NCBI RefSeq assembly: GCF_003053565.1
Contig: NZ_QAXS01000011.1
Span: 1-64,000 of the forward strand
Length of the DNA: 64,000 bases
Origin: Halanaerobium saccharolyticum
GTDB taxonomy: Bacteria; Bacillota; Halanaerobiia; Halanaerobiales; Halanaerobiaceae
Reading direction: 5' to 3'
The notes beneath the pieces are model-generated. The model was not told the origin of the DNA. It searched no databases and was given only the letters and a program-made list of their open reading frames with translations. The translations under genes were made by a program, and so were the position numbers. Below, in pieces: positions 53,500 to 63,121 of this stretch (position 1 is the stretch's first letter; every line of letters begins with the position of its first letter).

Positions 53500-54039
53500 T
53501 TATTTTAGTTTATAGATTGTTAATAATGAATTTCCATAGTGTTTATTTTTTATAATACTTAAACCCTCAAATTCTTCTGCTTTTTCTGCAGCTGATTTTT
53601 CGCTGATAATCAGACCATTTTCTTTTAATAAATTATTTGCTAAAATTAATTTTACTGCTTCTGCTGTCATATCTTTTTCATACGGTGGGTCCATAAAAAT
53701 TAAATCATATTTTCTACTGCAGCTTTTTAAATACTGATAAACATCCTGATTAAAAAGCTCTGCCTGATCATAAAGTTTGGCTTTTTTTAAATTATCTTCT
53801 ATAATCTTAAGATGAGATTTTTTTATTTCTACAAAATCTGCCTTCTCTGCTCCTCGACTTAAGGCCTCAATCCCCAGGCTGCCAAACCCGCTAAATAAAT
53901 CGAGGACTTCCGCTCCCGGTAGGTAAAATGCAATGATATTAAACATTGATTCTTTTACCCGATCCAGGGTCGGCCTAACTTCTCTTCCTTTTAAACTTTT
54001 TAATTTTAAGCCACCAGCTCTGCCGGCAATAATTCTCAT
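53500..54039 (-). CDS. rsmD: 16S rRNA (guanine(966)-N(2))-methyltransferase
   Basis: This 179-residue methyltransferase has the RNA-binding start MRIIAGRAGG, the VRPTLDRVKESMFNI segment, the SAM motif DLFSGFGSLGIEALSRGA and the catalytic MDPPY. It lies between recG and coaD. Confidence 0.97.
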   Translation of the reverse strand: MRIIAGRAGGLKLKSLKGREVRPTLDRVKESMFNIIAFYLPGAEVLDLFSGFGSLGIEALSRGAEKADFVEIKKSHLKIIEDNLKKAKLYDQAELFNQDVYQYLKSCSRKYDLIFMDPPYEKDMTAEAVKLILANNLLKENGLIISEKSAAEKAEEFEGLSIIKNKHYGNSLLTIYKLK

Positions 54040-54061
54040 TAAATAACTCCTCCAGATATAA

Positions 54062-56119
54062 TTAAATCTTTAATTCTATTTTTGAAATAATTTCTGCTAA
54101 CTTTTGATACTGCTGCTGCCAGTTTTTTATTCCTACAATCTTCTGAGCTTCATCCCTTGCCTCAACCAGAAGCTCCTGATCATCAATTAAACTGGCTACT
54201 TTTAAATCATCAATCCCATGCTGTCTGGTTCCAAAAAACTCTCCCGGCCCCCGCATCTTTAAATCTTCTTCGGCAATTAAAAAACCATTATTACTTTTAC
54301 ACATAATTTCCAGGCGGTGAGCAGCTTCTTCTCCCGGAGGATCAGAAATCAAAATACAGTAAGATTGATGGCGGCCTCTGCCAACTCTTCCCCTGAGCTG
54401 ATGCAGCTGGGCCAGTCCAAATCTTTCTGCATTCTCGATGATCATAATACTGGCATTACTTACATCTACCCCAACTTCAATTACAGTTGTTGCTACCAGT
54501 ATATCAATCTCACCATCTCGGAAATTTTCCATGATCTCTTTTTTTTCTGCTGCAGGAATTGAGCTGTGGATTAAAGCCAGCTTCTGTTCTTTAAAAAAAC
54601 CAGTTTTTAAATCATTAAAGAGCTCTTCTGCAGATACAAGTTCCGGCATTTCCTCTGATTCTTCAATCAGGGGACAGACAATATAGGCCTGCCTCCCTGA
54701 TTCTATTTTTTCTTTTAAAAATGAATAAATCTGTTTTCTTCTATTTTCTCTTCTCCAGAAAGTAGCTATTTCTTTTCTCCCTGGCGGCATCTCATCAATT
54801 ACTGAAAGATCAAGATCTCCATAAATTAGCATGGCCATTGATCGCGGAATCGGTGTTGCTGTCATAATTAATAAATCAGGACTGTCACCTTTTTCTTTTA
54901 AACTATGTCTCTGTTCAACACCAAAGCGGTGCTGTTCATCAATAACTATTAGACCCGGATTATCATAATTTAAACTCTCCTGAAAAAGAGCATGAGTACC
55001 AATAATTAAATCAGTTTTTCCAGTTTCTATCTCAGCTTCAATCTCCTGTCTCTCTGCTGTTTTTACACTACCTGTCAGCAGAGAAATATTATAATCAAAG
55101 TCAGCTAAAAGTTCTTTAAAATTCAAAAAATGCTGTTCAGCCAGGATTTCTGTTGGCGCCATAAAAATTCCCTGATAGCCATTGGCCATAGTCTGCAGTA
55201 GCGCCAGACCGGCAACTACAGTTTTACCTGAGCCTACATCTCCCTGCAGTAGTCTTGACATAGTTTTTTTAGATTCCATATCTTTTCTGATCTCAGAACT
55301 CACCCGCTTCTGAGCCGATGTTAGTTCAAAATCAAGAGCTGCAAGAAATTTACTGCTCTCTTCTTCTTTAAATTGATGCTCAATCCCCTGGAGATCGTTA
55401 TATTTTTTCTTTTCTTCCAGAGCATAAAGCTGCAGATAAAAAAACTCCTCAAAAGCCAGCCGGCGGCGAGAAAATTTTTGATGTTTATCATTTTTAGGAA
55501 AGTGCATACCAAGAATAGATGTTTTTAAATCAGGAAAATTATGTTCTTTTAAAATAGTTTCTGGCAATTCGTCTTCAAGTAAAAAAGCATGACTTTTTAA
55601 GGCATTAGCAATCACCCGGCGCAGCCTGCGCTGAGTAATACCTTCAGTTAATGAATAAATCGGAACAATTCGTCCTGTATTTAAGACCGAAGCTTCAGAA
55701 CCCAATTTTTCGTAAACAGGGTTATTGATTTCTTTTCTTTTATATTTGCGCCAGTTTTTTTCACTAATTTTGCCGCTGATTATATATTTGTCCCCTTTTT
55801 GAAACTGATCCCGCAGATAGGATTGATTATACCAGATTCCATTTACCACATCACTGCCATCAGAAAAAGTAACCCGCAGTAAATCAAGATTATATCTGAT
55901 TTTCTGGTAGTCAATTTTTAAAACTTCAACCTTAAAATTAGCCTGCTCTCCTGGAGCAGTATATTTGATCTGGCTAATCTGGCTGCGGTCCTCATATTCT
56001 CGGGGAAAATAATAAAAAAGATCCCTGACTGTTTTAATCCCTAATTTGGAAAGGCGTTCGGCCCATTTGGGCCCAACACCTTTAACAAATTGCACTTCAT
56101 CTGAAAGTTTAAGTTTCAT
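54062..56119 (-). CDS. recG: ATP-dependent DNA helicase RecG
   Basis: This 685-residue helicase remodels stalled forks and Holliday junctions. It has an N-terminal wedge/OB region with FVKGVGPKWAERL, Walker A GDVGSGKT, the DEQHRFG box, TATPIPRS, and motif VI in LRGRVGRG. The length is normal. Its ATG overlaps the end of the DegV gene by 1 bp. Confidence 0.98.
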   Translation of the reverse strand: MKLKLSDEVQFVKGVGPKWAERLSKLGIKTVRDLFYYFPREYEDRSQISQIKYTAPGEQANFKVEVLKIDYQKIRYNLDLLRVTFSDGSDVVNGIWYNQSYLRDQFQKGDKYIISGKISEKNWRKYKRKEINNPVYEKLGSEASVLNTGRIVPIYSLTEGITQRRLRRVIANALKSHAFLLEDELPETILKEHNFPDLKTSILGMHFPKNDKHQKFSRRRLAFEEFFYLQLYALEEKKKYNDLQGIEHQFKEEESSKFLAALDFELTSAQKRVSSEIRKDMESKKTMSRLLQGDVGSGKTVVAGLALLQTMANGYQGIFMAPTEILAEQHFLNFKELLADFDYNISLLTGSVKTAERQEIEAEIETGKTDLIIGTHALFQESLNYDNPGLIVIDEQHRFGVEQRHSLKEKGDSPDLLIMTATPIPRSMAMLIYGDLDLSVIDEMPPGRKEIATFWRRENRRKQIYSFLKEKIESGRQAYIVCPLIEESEEMPELVSAEELFNDLKTGFFKEQKLALIHSSIPAAEKKEIMENFRDGEIDILVATTVIEVGVDVSNASIMIIENAERFGLAQLHQLRGRVGRGRHQSYCILISDPPGEEAAHRLEIMCKSNNGFLIAEEDLKMRGPGEFFGTRQHGIDDLKVASLIDDQELLVEARDEAQKIVGIKNWQQQYQKLAEIISKIELKI

Positions 56120-56991
56120 TAGCTCAATAATTCTCCTCTATAAATAACAATCCCATAAACCAGAGGACCTGTATGAGAACTTAAAACAGTTCCAATTTTG
56201 TTTTCTAAAAGTTGATATTCAAAATTATCCTGTGCCTTTAAATCTGCTTCAAAAAGTTCTTTTAACTGCTGATAATTATCACTATCTTTACCATAAATAT
56301 AAGCGAAATTAACTTTTTCACTACCCTCAGCAGCATTTAAAGCTAAATCAATCATTTTCTGATTTGTTTTCTTATAGCCTCTTATTTTTTCCTTGGGAGT
56401 GATTTCTCCAGTGGCAGCAGAAAGTTCTAAAATTGGATTAAAATTAAATATACTGCCTAAAAAAGCCTGTGCTTTACCAATTCTTCCGCCTTTTTCCAGA
56501 TAACTTAGTTCGTTTACAGTAAAATAGATAGTTATTTTTTCTCTCTCTTTTAGAATTTTATCCTTAATTTCTTCAAGATTTTTTCCCTCTTTAATCATTT
56601 TTGCAGCCAGCAGTACCATAAAGCCCAGACCTGTACTTGTTGATTTAGAATCTATTATTTCAACATTCAAATCGTCCAGCTGAGCAGCTGCCAGTCTTGC
56701 TGACTCACAGGTACCACTTAGAGCAGAGGACAAATGAATCGAAATCACCTGATCATATTCTTCAGCTAATTTTTGATATTTATCCATAAAAAGCCCAACA
56801 GATGGCTGTGAAGTTGTTGGTAAATCAGCTGCAGATTCCATCATCTTATAAAATTCCTCACTATCCAGATCAACTTTGTCATAATAGGTATCTTCTTCAA
56901 AATGTACAGTTAAAGGCACAATTTCAATCTGATATTTAGCCAGAATCTCTGCCGGTAAATCACAGGTGCTGTCAGTTACTAGAGCTATCAT
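56119..56991 (-). CDS. DegV family fatty-acid-binding protein (probable FakB)
   Basis: This 290-residue protein begins with ALVTDSTCDLP, the DegV signature, and has SQPSVGLF, the ISIHLSSALSGT loop and ENKIGTVLSSHTGPLVYG near the C-terminus. DegV proteins bind a fatty acid and present it to the FakA kinase. The fakA-type gene is 11 bp upstream on the same strand, which supports a FakB role. Confidence 0.92.
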   Translation of the reverse strand: MIALVTDSTCDLPAEILAKYQIEIVPLTVHFEEDTYYDKVDLDSEEFYKMMESAADLPTTSQPSVGLFMDKYQKLAEEYDQVISIHLSSALSGTCESARLAAAQLDDLNVEIIDSKSTSTGLGFMVLLAAKMIKEGKNLEEIKDKILKEREKITIYFTVNELSYLEKGGRIGKAQAFLGSIFNFNPILELSAATGEITPKEKIRGYKKTNQKMIDLALNAAEGSEKVNFAYIYGKDSDNYQQLKELFEADLKAQDNFEYQLLENKIGTVLSSHTGPLVYGIVIYRGELLS

Positions 56992-57002
56992 ATTAACACA
57001 TC

Positions 57003-58796
57003 CTATTCTAATGAAATTATGAAGGGATAAAGTGGCTGTCCTCCTGGATAGACTTCTATTTCATCAAAATCAAAGTTTTCTTCCATAATTGCTTTGATTT
57101 CTTCTGCTTCTGTCTCAGTTATGCCTTCACCATAATAAATAGTGACCAGTTCTTCATCTTCAGCCACTTTATTTAATAAATTAATTACAGTTTCTCTTTC
57201 TGTATCAGCACTAACTAAGATATCTCCATCTTTAAGTCCGATATAACTATCTTTTTTAATTTCCAGACCATTAACTTTAGAGTCCTTAACAGCCTGTGTT
57301 ATCTCAAGTGTTTTAACATACTTGATTTCTGCTTCCATACTTTCTTTTAATTCTACAGGAGAAGCCTGGTCATCAAAAATCATTAGAGCTGTCACTGCCT
57401 GAGGAATAGAACGAGTTTCAATAATTGCTATCTCTTTTTCACTCAGTTCTGAAACCTGTTTGGCCGCAGAAATAATATTTTTATTATTGGGTAGTATAAT
57501 TATCTGATCAGTATTCATTCTTTCCACAACTTCGAGAAAATCATTGGTGGAAGGATTCATTGACTGTCCACCTTTAATCACATAATCAACTCCAAGCTCT
57601 TTTAAAATATTAACTACACCTTCACCATTAGCCACAGAAATAATACCAATGTTTTTCTCTACTACTATTTCTGAATCTTCCTTAACTTCCTTTTTATCAA
57701 CTTCTGCTGCCTTGACTTCATCTTTTTCTTCCACAGCTGCAGACTGATTACCCTCTTCAGGCTTAACTGCAGGAGCTTTATTTTTAGCCTGATGAAATTG
57801 AGAATGATCAAAATCAGCGTCATTTTCACGCTGAACTTTTTCCTGATTCTGTTTGCGCATATTATCAATTTTAATATCAAAAACTTTACCTTTTTTCAGA
57901 CCGTATTCTAATAAAACACCCGGATGGTTAGTGTGAACATGAATCTTAATAACATCATCACTGCCAACTACCATGATTGAGTCCCCATAACTCTGCATAT
58001 CTTTTCTAATCCTGTCAATCATCCGGTCAATATTAGTTTTACGGCTGTCAATTTCAATTAACATCTGGGTACAGTAAGTAAATTTAATATCTTCTGCAAG
58101 CTCAGATTTCTTTCGGGTTTTAGTCTCAGCTGTTGCCGCCTGATATTCAATCTTCTCTCCTTTTAATCCTTTAAGCATACCTTCAAGGATAGTTAGATAT
58201 CCCTGACCTCCAGCGTCTACAACCTCTGCTTCTTTTAAAGCAGCCAGCAGCTCTGGAGTCCGCTCTAAAGATTCTTCTGCAGCCTTAATTGTTATTTCAA
58301 ATAGTTCTATAATATCAGCAGCAGAATCCATCTCTGCCTGAGCTTTTTCGGCAGCCTCCCTTGACACAGTCAGAATAGTTCCTTCTACTGGTTTTAAAAC
58401 ACCATGATAGGCGACTTCAGAAGCCTTGGTTAGCGCATTAGCTAAATCTTTAACTTTCATCTGCTTCTTGTTTTTAAGGGCCTGTGCAAAACCTCTGATC
58501 AGCTGAGAGAGTATAACCCCTGAGTTTCCTCTAGCTCCCATTAATGCACCTTTAGAGAGTGCTGCAGCCAGTTCTGAAACACTTCTTGAGCTTTTGTCCT
58601 CCAGACTGGATACAGCTTCCTTAAAAGTTAAATACATATTTGTACCCGTATCACCATCTGGCACCGGAAAAACATTTAAAGAATCAATAAAAGATTTTTG
58701 TTCTTTAAGCCAGTATAGTGAGGTAAACATCATATCTTTAAATTGTTCTGCATCTACTGCAGTAATTTTTTCTTTATTATTAATTGGCATCGCCAA
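57003..58796 (-). CDS. fakA: DAK2-domain fatty acid kinase FakA (YloV-like)
   Basis: This 597-residue protein has an N-terminal DhaL/DAK2 domain with nucleotide motif PVPDGDTGTNMYLTF and GARGNSGVILSQL, a middle domain, and a C-terminal DUF1949/DegV-like domain. It should phosphorylate FakB-bound fatty acids. A Lys/Glu-rich, low-complexity linker of about 70 residues (about 310-385) makes it longer than the usual 550 residues. The start may be ATG 58790, six bases after GAGGG. It overlaps the asp23 gene end by about 10-17 bp. Confidence 0.94.
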   Translation of the reverse strand: MAMPINNKEKITAVDAEQFKDMMFTSLYWLKEQKSFIDSLNVFPVPDGDTGTNMYLTFKEAVSSLEDKSSRSVSELAAALSKGALMGARGNSGVILSQLIRGFAQALKNKKQMKVKDLANALTKASEVAYHGVLKPVEGTILTVSREAAEKAQAEMDSAADIIELFEITIKAAEESLERTPELLAALKEAEVVDAGGQGYLTILEGMLKGLKGEKIEYQAATAETKTRKKSELAEDIKFTYCTQMLIEIDSRKTNIDRMIDRIRKDMQSYGDSIMVVGSDDVIKIHVHTNHPGVLLEYGLKKGKVFDIKIDNMRKQNQEKVQRENDADFDHSQFHQAKNKAPAVKPEEGNQSAAVEEKDEVKAAEVDKKEVKEDSEIVVEKNIGIISVANGEGVVNILKELGVDYVIKGGQSMNPSTNDFLEVVERMNTDQIIILPNNKNIISAAKQVSELSEKEIAIIETRSIPQAVTALMIFDDQASPVELKESMEAEIKYVKTLEITQAVKDSKVNGLEIKKDSYIGLKDGDILVSADTERETVINLLNKVAEDEELVTIYYGEGITETEAEEIKAIMEENFDFDEIEVYPGGQPLYPFIISLE

Positions 58797-59142
58797 CCCT
58801 CACTCCCCTTACATTTACATCTATAGTTACTACTTCAATTCCAACTTTATTTTCGAGGGTATAGCGAACTCTTTCCATAACATTATGAGCTACTTCATGA
58901 ATATTAGTTCCGTATTCAACAATGATGTTTAAATCCAGATGAACCTTATCTTCACTAATATCAATACCAACACCCTTACTAATATTGTCCCAACCTAAAA
59001 GATCTGCAAGACCATCCTGCACACTTCTGGAAGACATACCAACAAGACCATAGCACTCCATTACAGCAATACCTGCCGTTTTAGCTATTACCTCTTCATC
59101 AATAATTATCTTACCAAGTTCATTTGTTAATTCTTTTTCCAT
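58780..59142 (-). CDS. Asp23/Gls24 family envelope protein (YloU-like)
   Basis: This 120-residue alkaline-shock-type protein contains VIAKTAGIAVMECYGLVGM and the C-terminal VNVRGV motif. Such proteins are linked to envelope stress and sit beside fakA in most Firmicutes. The molecular function is not known. It overlaps the downstream fakA start, so the two are cotranscribed. Confidence 0.94.
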   Translation of the reverse strand: MEKELTNELGKIIIDEEVIAKTAGIAVMECYGLVGMSSRSVQDGLADLLGWDNISKGVGIDISEDKVHLDLNIIVEYGTNIHEVAHNVMERVRYTLENKVGIEVVTIDVNVRGVRVGDAN

Positions 59143-59380
59143 TCTTTACACCTCTTTTCATACATAATTATTCTATCTTATCTAAGGCCTCTATGCAAGA
59201 AATAAATCAACAGAGCTGCCTAAATTAATCCTCATTTATTATTTATTTCAAGATAAAATTATACTTTCCTGCATATATAAACTTATATTTTTGTAGAATT
59301 ATTCTAATTAACTTGCTAAAGGATGTTTATCTATGTTAAAATATAATCTGAGATAAATTTTATTAAGGAGGTGTTTTCCT

Positions 59381-59611
59381 ATGTCCAGAGTCTGCGAAAT
59401 TTGTGGCAAAGGTGGAAATAAAGCCAATAGCATACAGAGACGTGGTAAAGCTAAGAAAAAAGGTGGGGTTGGTCGTAACATTACAAGTTCTACAAAGAGA
59501 ACTCAGCGTCCAAACCTTAAAAAAGTTAAAGCAATTGTTGATGGTTCACCAAAAAGAATTAAAGTGTGTACTCAGTGTCTTAAGTCAGGTAAGGTTGAAA
59601 GAGCTTACTAA
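59381..59611 (+). CDS. rpmB: 50S ribosomal protein L28
   Basis: This 76-residue basic ribosomal protein begins MSRVCEICGKGG. A CEIC pair at the start and CTQC near the end give the zinc-binding form. It is about 13 residues longer than the usual 62-64 residue L28. GGAGGTG ribosome-binding site. It is divergent from asp23. The upstream 237-bp gap holds TTGCTA-TTAAAA-type promoter sequences of low certainty. Confidence 0.97.
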   Translation: MSRVCEICGKGGNKANSIQRRGKAKKKGGVGRNITSSTKRTQRPNLKKVKAIVDGSPKRIKVCTQCLKSGKVERAY

Positions 59612-59630
59612 ATTAAGATTTAAACAAAGA

Positions 59631-59668
59631 AGGGAGCAGATTTATTTCAAAATAAATCTGCTCCCTTT
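59631..59668. terminator. Bidirectional terminator between rpmB and the malic enzyme gene
   Basis: A long stem, GGGAGCAGATTTATTT paired with AAATAAATCTGCTCCC, is flanked by A-rich and TTT sequences. It lies between two convergent genes. Confidence 0.85.
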
Positions 59669-59685
59669 AGTGCTTTAATATGACA

Positions 59686-60921
59686 TTATTTTGATTTTAA
59701 TTTATCTAAATTCTTTTTTATCTTATTTTTTAACTGCTCTTCATTCAGATCCAACTGAGCCAGATTATTTTTGACTGCATTCCGGGCAACTGAAAAAGCA
59801 ACTGCCGGAACAACCCGCTGATCAAAAGGATCCGGGATAATATACTCAGACGAAAGGTTATCGCCAGCAAGTTCTGCAATAGCTTCAGCAGCAGCAATTT
59901 TCATCCCTTCACTTATTTCTGATGCTCTAACATCAAGCGCTCCTCTGAATACACCAGGAAAAGCAAGCACATTATTGATCTGATTGGGATAATCTGATCT
60001 TCCTGTTGCGATTACTGCCGCCCCTGCCTTTAAAGCAATTTCTGGATCAATTTCGGGAGTTGGATTAGCCATCGCAAAAATCAGGGGATCAGCTGCCATC
60101 TCCTCAACCATCTCTGCTTTTAAAATATTACCTACAGATAAGCCAATAAATAAATCAGCATCTTTAACAGCCTCTTTTAACCCTCCGCTCAAAGCATCCG
60201 GGTTGGTTCTTTTAATTAAATCCTGGCGCAGAGAGTCATACTGATCTAAATTATTGGAGTTTAAAATTCCAATTTTATCATTGATAATTAAATTTTTAGC
60301 TCCTGCATCTAAAAGCAGTTTAGAAACTGCTGTAGCTGCTGCTCCCGCTCCATTTACAACAATCTTTATCTGATCAAGTTCTTTACCTACAAGTTTTAAG
60401 GCATTGATCACCGCTGCCAGAACAACTATTGCTGTTCCGTGCTGATCATCATGAAAAATAGCCATTTCTGTTTCTTCCTTTAGTCTGGCTTCTATTTCAA
60501 AACACTTTGGAGCTGAAATATCTTCTAAATTAATCCCGGCAAATGTCGGCTCCAGCAGTTTAACAAATTCTACAATCTGATCAACTTCTTTTGTACCAAC
60601 ACATAACGGAAAAGCATCAACATTTGCAAATTCTTTAAATAAAACTGCTTTTCCTTCCATAACCGGCAGGGCAGCTTTCGGTCCGATATCTCCCAAACCT
60701 AAAACAGCTGTCCCCGAAGAAACCACAGCAACCTGATTGCCGCGCGCCGTATACTGATAAATTTTTTCGGGGTTTTTCTCAATTTCTCTGCAGGGCTCTG
60801 CCACACCGGGAGAATAAGCAAGACTTAATTCCTCTCGATTGCGAACTCTAACCTTTGATTTAACTTCAATTTTCCCCTGATGATCACTATGTAATTTTAA
60901 TGCTTTTTGATAAATATCCAT
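59686..60921 (-). CDS. NAD(P)-dependent malic enzyme
   Basis: This enzyme of about 411 residues decarboxylates malate to pyruvate. It shows the N-terminal YSPGVAEPC, KAVLFKEFANVDAFPLCV, FHDDQHGTAIV and the nucleotide-binding VNGAGAAATAV, followed by FAMANPTPEI. There is no C-terminal phosphotransacetylase-like domain, so this is the short form. Start ATG 60921 lies five bases after GGAGG. Confidence 0.96.
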   Translation of the reverse strand: MDIYQKALKLHSDHQGKIEVKSKVRVRNREELSLAYSPGVAEPCREIEKNPEKIYQYTARGNQVAVVSSGTAVLGLGDIGPKAALPVMEGKAVLFKEFANVDAFPLCVGTKEVDQIVEFVKLLEPTFAGINLEDISAPKCFEIEARLKEETEMAIFHDDQHGTAIVVLAAVINALKLVGKELDQIKIVVNGAGAAATAVSKLLLDAGAKNLIINDKIGILNSNNLDQYDSLRQDLIKRTNPDALSGGLKEAVKDADLFIGLSVGNILKAEMVEEMAADPLIFAMANPTPEIDPEIALKAGAAVIATGRSDYPNQINNVLAFPGVFRGALDVRASEISEGMKIAAAEAIAELAGDNLSSEYIIPDPFDQRVVPAVAFSVARNAVKNNLAQLDLNEEQLKNKIKKNLDKLKSK

Positions 60922-60947
60922 TATTACCTCCATCTACTCTCTGCTCT

Positions 60948-61604
60948 CTACTTTAATTTTTCTAAGACATAAATTAAGAGACCACTTTTTAACCTGACTT
61001 CAGCCTGTTCACTCTCAATTAAATTGCTGATGCCTCTGCTCTGCGAGCGAAAAATATCCTGATTAATAAGATTATATTTGCAGCCTTTAATACTCAGACC
61101 GCGGACAGTACTGCTCTGAGGAATTAAAGAAAGTCGATAACCTTCTTTCGCTAAAAACTTTTTCTTTTGGTCAATTATTGCAATCTCGATTCTATCTGAA
61201 ATTATCCTGGCTTCTAAATCTATTTCATAGATATATTCTAATAAATTTAAATTGGCCAGCTGCTGATCAATTCTACCACCTAAGGCGGCAGTTAAATAAA
61301 GCTGCTCAAAATTGTTTTCTTTACAGTAATCAACAGCAATTTCACTATCAGTCTGGTCTTTTTCAACGGGATGTTTTATTATCTTTACCTTTTTTTTCTT
61401 AAAATGAGCTTTATTTTCTTCAGTAATTGAATCCAGATCACCAATAATCAGATCAGGCAGCAGCTCCAATTTTCTAAGTTTATTGCTGCCTCCATCAACT
61501 GCGATAATAAAATCTATCCCTTCTTTTTGAATAATTAGTTCTAGTTTCTTCTTATCTAAATCAAATTCACCATTAAGAACTAAAAGCGCCTTCTTTTTAG
61601 ACAT
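60948..61604 (-). CDS. thiN: Thiamine pyrophosphokinase
   Basis: This 218-residue enzyme converts thiamine to thiamine diphosphate. It has VDGGSNKL, the IIGDLDSI motif, QTDSEIAVDY and GGRIDQQLANL. Its start overlaps the rpe end by 8 bp. The rsgA-rpe-thiN order is the usual Firmicute arrangement. Confidence 0.95.
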   Translation of the reverse strand: MSKKKALLVLNGEFDLDKKKLELIIQKEGIDFIIAVDGGSNKLRKLELLPDLIIGDLDSITEENKAHFKKKKVKIIKHPVEKDQTDSEIAVDYCKENNFEQLYLTAALGGRIDQQLANLNLLEYIYEIDLEARIISDRIEIAIIDQKKKFLAKEGYRLSLIPQSSTVRGLSIKGCKYNLINQDIFRSQSRGISNLIESEQAEVRLKSGLLIYVLEKLK

Positions 61605-62253
61605 CAGCAGCGGTACTCCTCATTTCAGCCAGCGCCTGAGCGGGATCTGCCGAACCAAAAATTGCTGAACCGGCTACTATTATATCAGCTCCAGCCTTTA
61701 CAATTTCCTGCAGATTATGATTTTTTATCCCTCCATCAACCTCTATTTTGCATTGATAATTATTTTCTACAATCATTCTTTTTAATTTAGCTATCTTTGC
61801 TGTCATTTGGGGGATATAAGACTGGCCTCCAAAACCTGGATTAACTGACATAATTAAAACCTGATCCAGTTCTGGCAGAATGAATTCTAAACTTTCTACG
61901 GGTGTGGCCGGGTTTAAAGATACACCAGCTTTTATTCCCTGCTCTTTAATCAGCTGAATTACTCGATGAATATGGTCAGTTGCTTCTAAATGAACAGTTA
62001 AGATATCTGAGCCGGCTTCGGCAAATTCTTTGATATACCTTTCGGGTTTACTGATCATTAAGTGAGTGTCAAATGGAAGCTGACTGTGCTTTCTGATAGC
62101 ACTGATCAGACCCGGTCCAAAAGTTATATTTGGTACATAATGACCGTCCATTACATCTAAATGTAAATAGTCAGCATCCTTAACCAGCTGAATCTGGTCT
62201 TTTAACTGACTAAAATCAGAAGCAAGCAGTGATGGTGCAAATTCTGTTTTCAT
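61597..62253 (-). CDS. rpe: Ribulose-phosphate 3-epimerase
   Basis: This 218-residue TIM-barrel enzyme interconverts ribulose-5-phosphate and xylulose-5-phosphate. Visible segments are APSLLASDFSQL, LDVMDGHYVPNITFG, DTHLMI, MSVNPGFGGQ and EVDGGI. It overlaps rsgA by 1 bp and thiN by 8 bp. Confidence 0.98.
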   Translation of the reverse strand: MKTEFAPSLLASDFSQLKDQIQLVKDADYLHLDVMDGHYVPNITFGPGLISAIRKHSQLPFDTHLMISKPERYIKEFAEAGSDILTVHLEATDHIHRVIQLIKEQGIKAGVSLNPATPVESLEFILPELDQVLIMSVNPGFGGQSYIPQMTAKIAKLKRMIVENNYQCKIEVDGGIKNHNLQEIVKAGADIIVAGSAIFGSADPAQALAEMRSTAADV

Positions 62254-63113
62254 TAGTATTTTCTCTCCTTTTCTTTAAGTTCATTATATAACTGCTGATA
62301 ACTTTGATATCTTCTTTTTGAGATTTCTCCATTTTCTACCTTTTCCTGAACAACACAACCAGGCTCATGGAGGTGTGTACAGCGGTTAAACTTACACTGA
62401 TTATTATATTCTGCAATCTCCGGAAAATACCAGGATAAATCGTCTGCTTCAATATCAAGGTTCAATTTTGACATTGAAGAAAAACCGGGAGTATCTGCGA
62501 CCCAACCCTGATTGGGTAGAGATAATAGTTCTACCATCCTCGTTGTATGAACTCCCTTTTTTAATTTTTTGCTAACTGCAGCAGTTTTTAGGTCAGCATC
62601 TTCTATAACTTTGTTCAAAAATGAAGATTTACCAGCTCCTGAAGGCCCGGTCAAAACATTAATTTTTTTATTGAGTTTATCAAATAGCTGCTCTAAATTT
62701 TTATTTTCTTTAACACTGATAAAGTGCAGCTGATAACCTGCTGCTTTAAATTCTTCAAATTCAGCTTTGAACCCGGGCTCAGCCTGATCGATTTTGTTAA
62801 TTACTATTAGCGGTTCAAAACCAGAACTTTCGACAAGCAGCAAAAATCTATCCAGCAGTGATGGCTTAAAATCAGGGTTTTTAACAGAGTGCATTATTAC
62901 CACCTGATCAACATTGGCCACTTTTGGCCTTCTTAACAGATTCTTTCGAGGATAAAATTCTTCTAGGATTTTATTTTTTTTATCTATCTCTACATAATCT
63001 CCAGGATAAATTTTTTCTCTTATTTTGCCTCTAATTCTGCACTGATAAATTTCTTTATTTTGATCAGCTACAAAGAAAAAACCTCCTATTGATTTAACTA
63101 AAATTCCTTTCAT
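62253..63113 (-). CDS. rsgA: Ribosome small subunit-dependent GTPase RsgA
   Basis: This 286-residue circularly permuted GTPase tests maturation of the 30S subunit. The motif order is G4 (INKID), G1 (GPSGAGKSSFLN), G3 (DTPGFS). It has an N-terminal OB fold and a C-terminal zinc knuckle with CKFNRCTHLHEPGC. Its ATG follows the kinase gene stop by 8 bp. Confidence 0.97.
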   Translation of the reverse strand: MKGILVKSIGGFFFVADQNKEIYQCRIRGKIREKIYPGDYVEIDKKNKILEEFYPRKNLLRRPKVANVDQVVIMHSVKNPDFKPSLLDRFLLLVESSGFEPLIVINKIDQAEPGFKAEFEEFKAAGYQLHFISVKENKNLEQLFDKLNKKINVLTGPSGAGKSSFLNKVIEDADLKTAAVSKKLKKGVHTTRMVELLSLPNQGWVADTPGFSSMSKLNLDIEADDLSWYFPEIAEYNNQCKFNRCTHLHEPGCVVQEKVENGEISKRRYQSYQQLYNELKEKERKY

Positions 63114-63121
63114 CTAAATTA

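Noticed and set aside
59403-59678. 91-residue ORF overlapping rpmB in another frame
   Set aside because: The L28 frame has clear family motifs and a strong ribosome-binding site. The other frame runs through the terminator.
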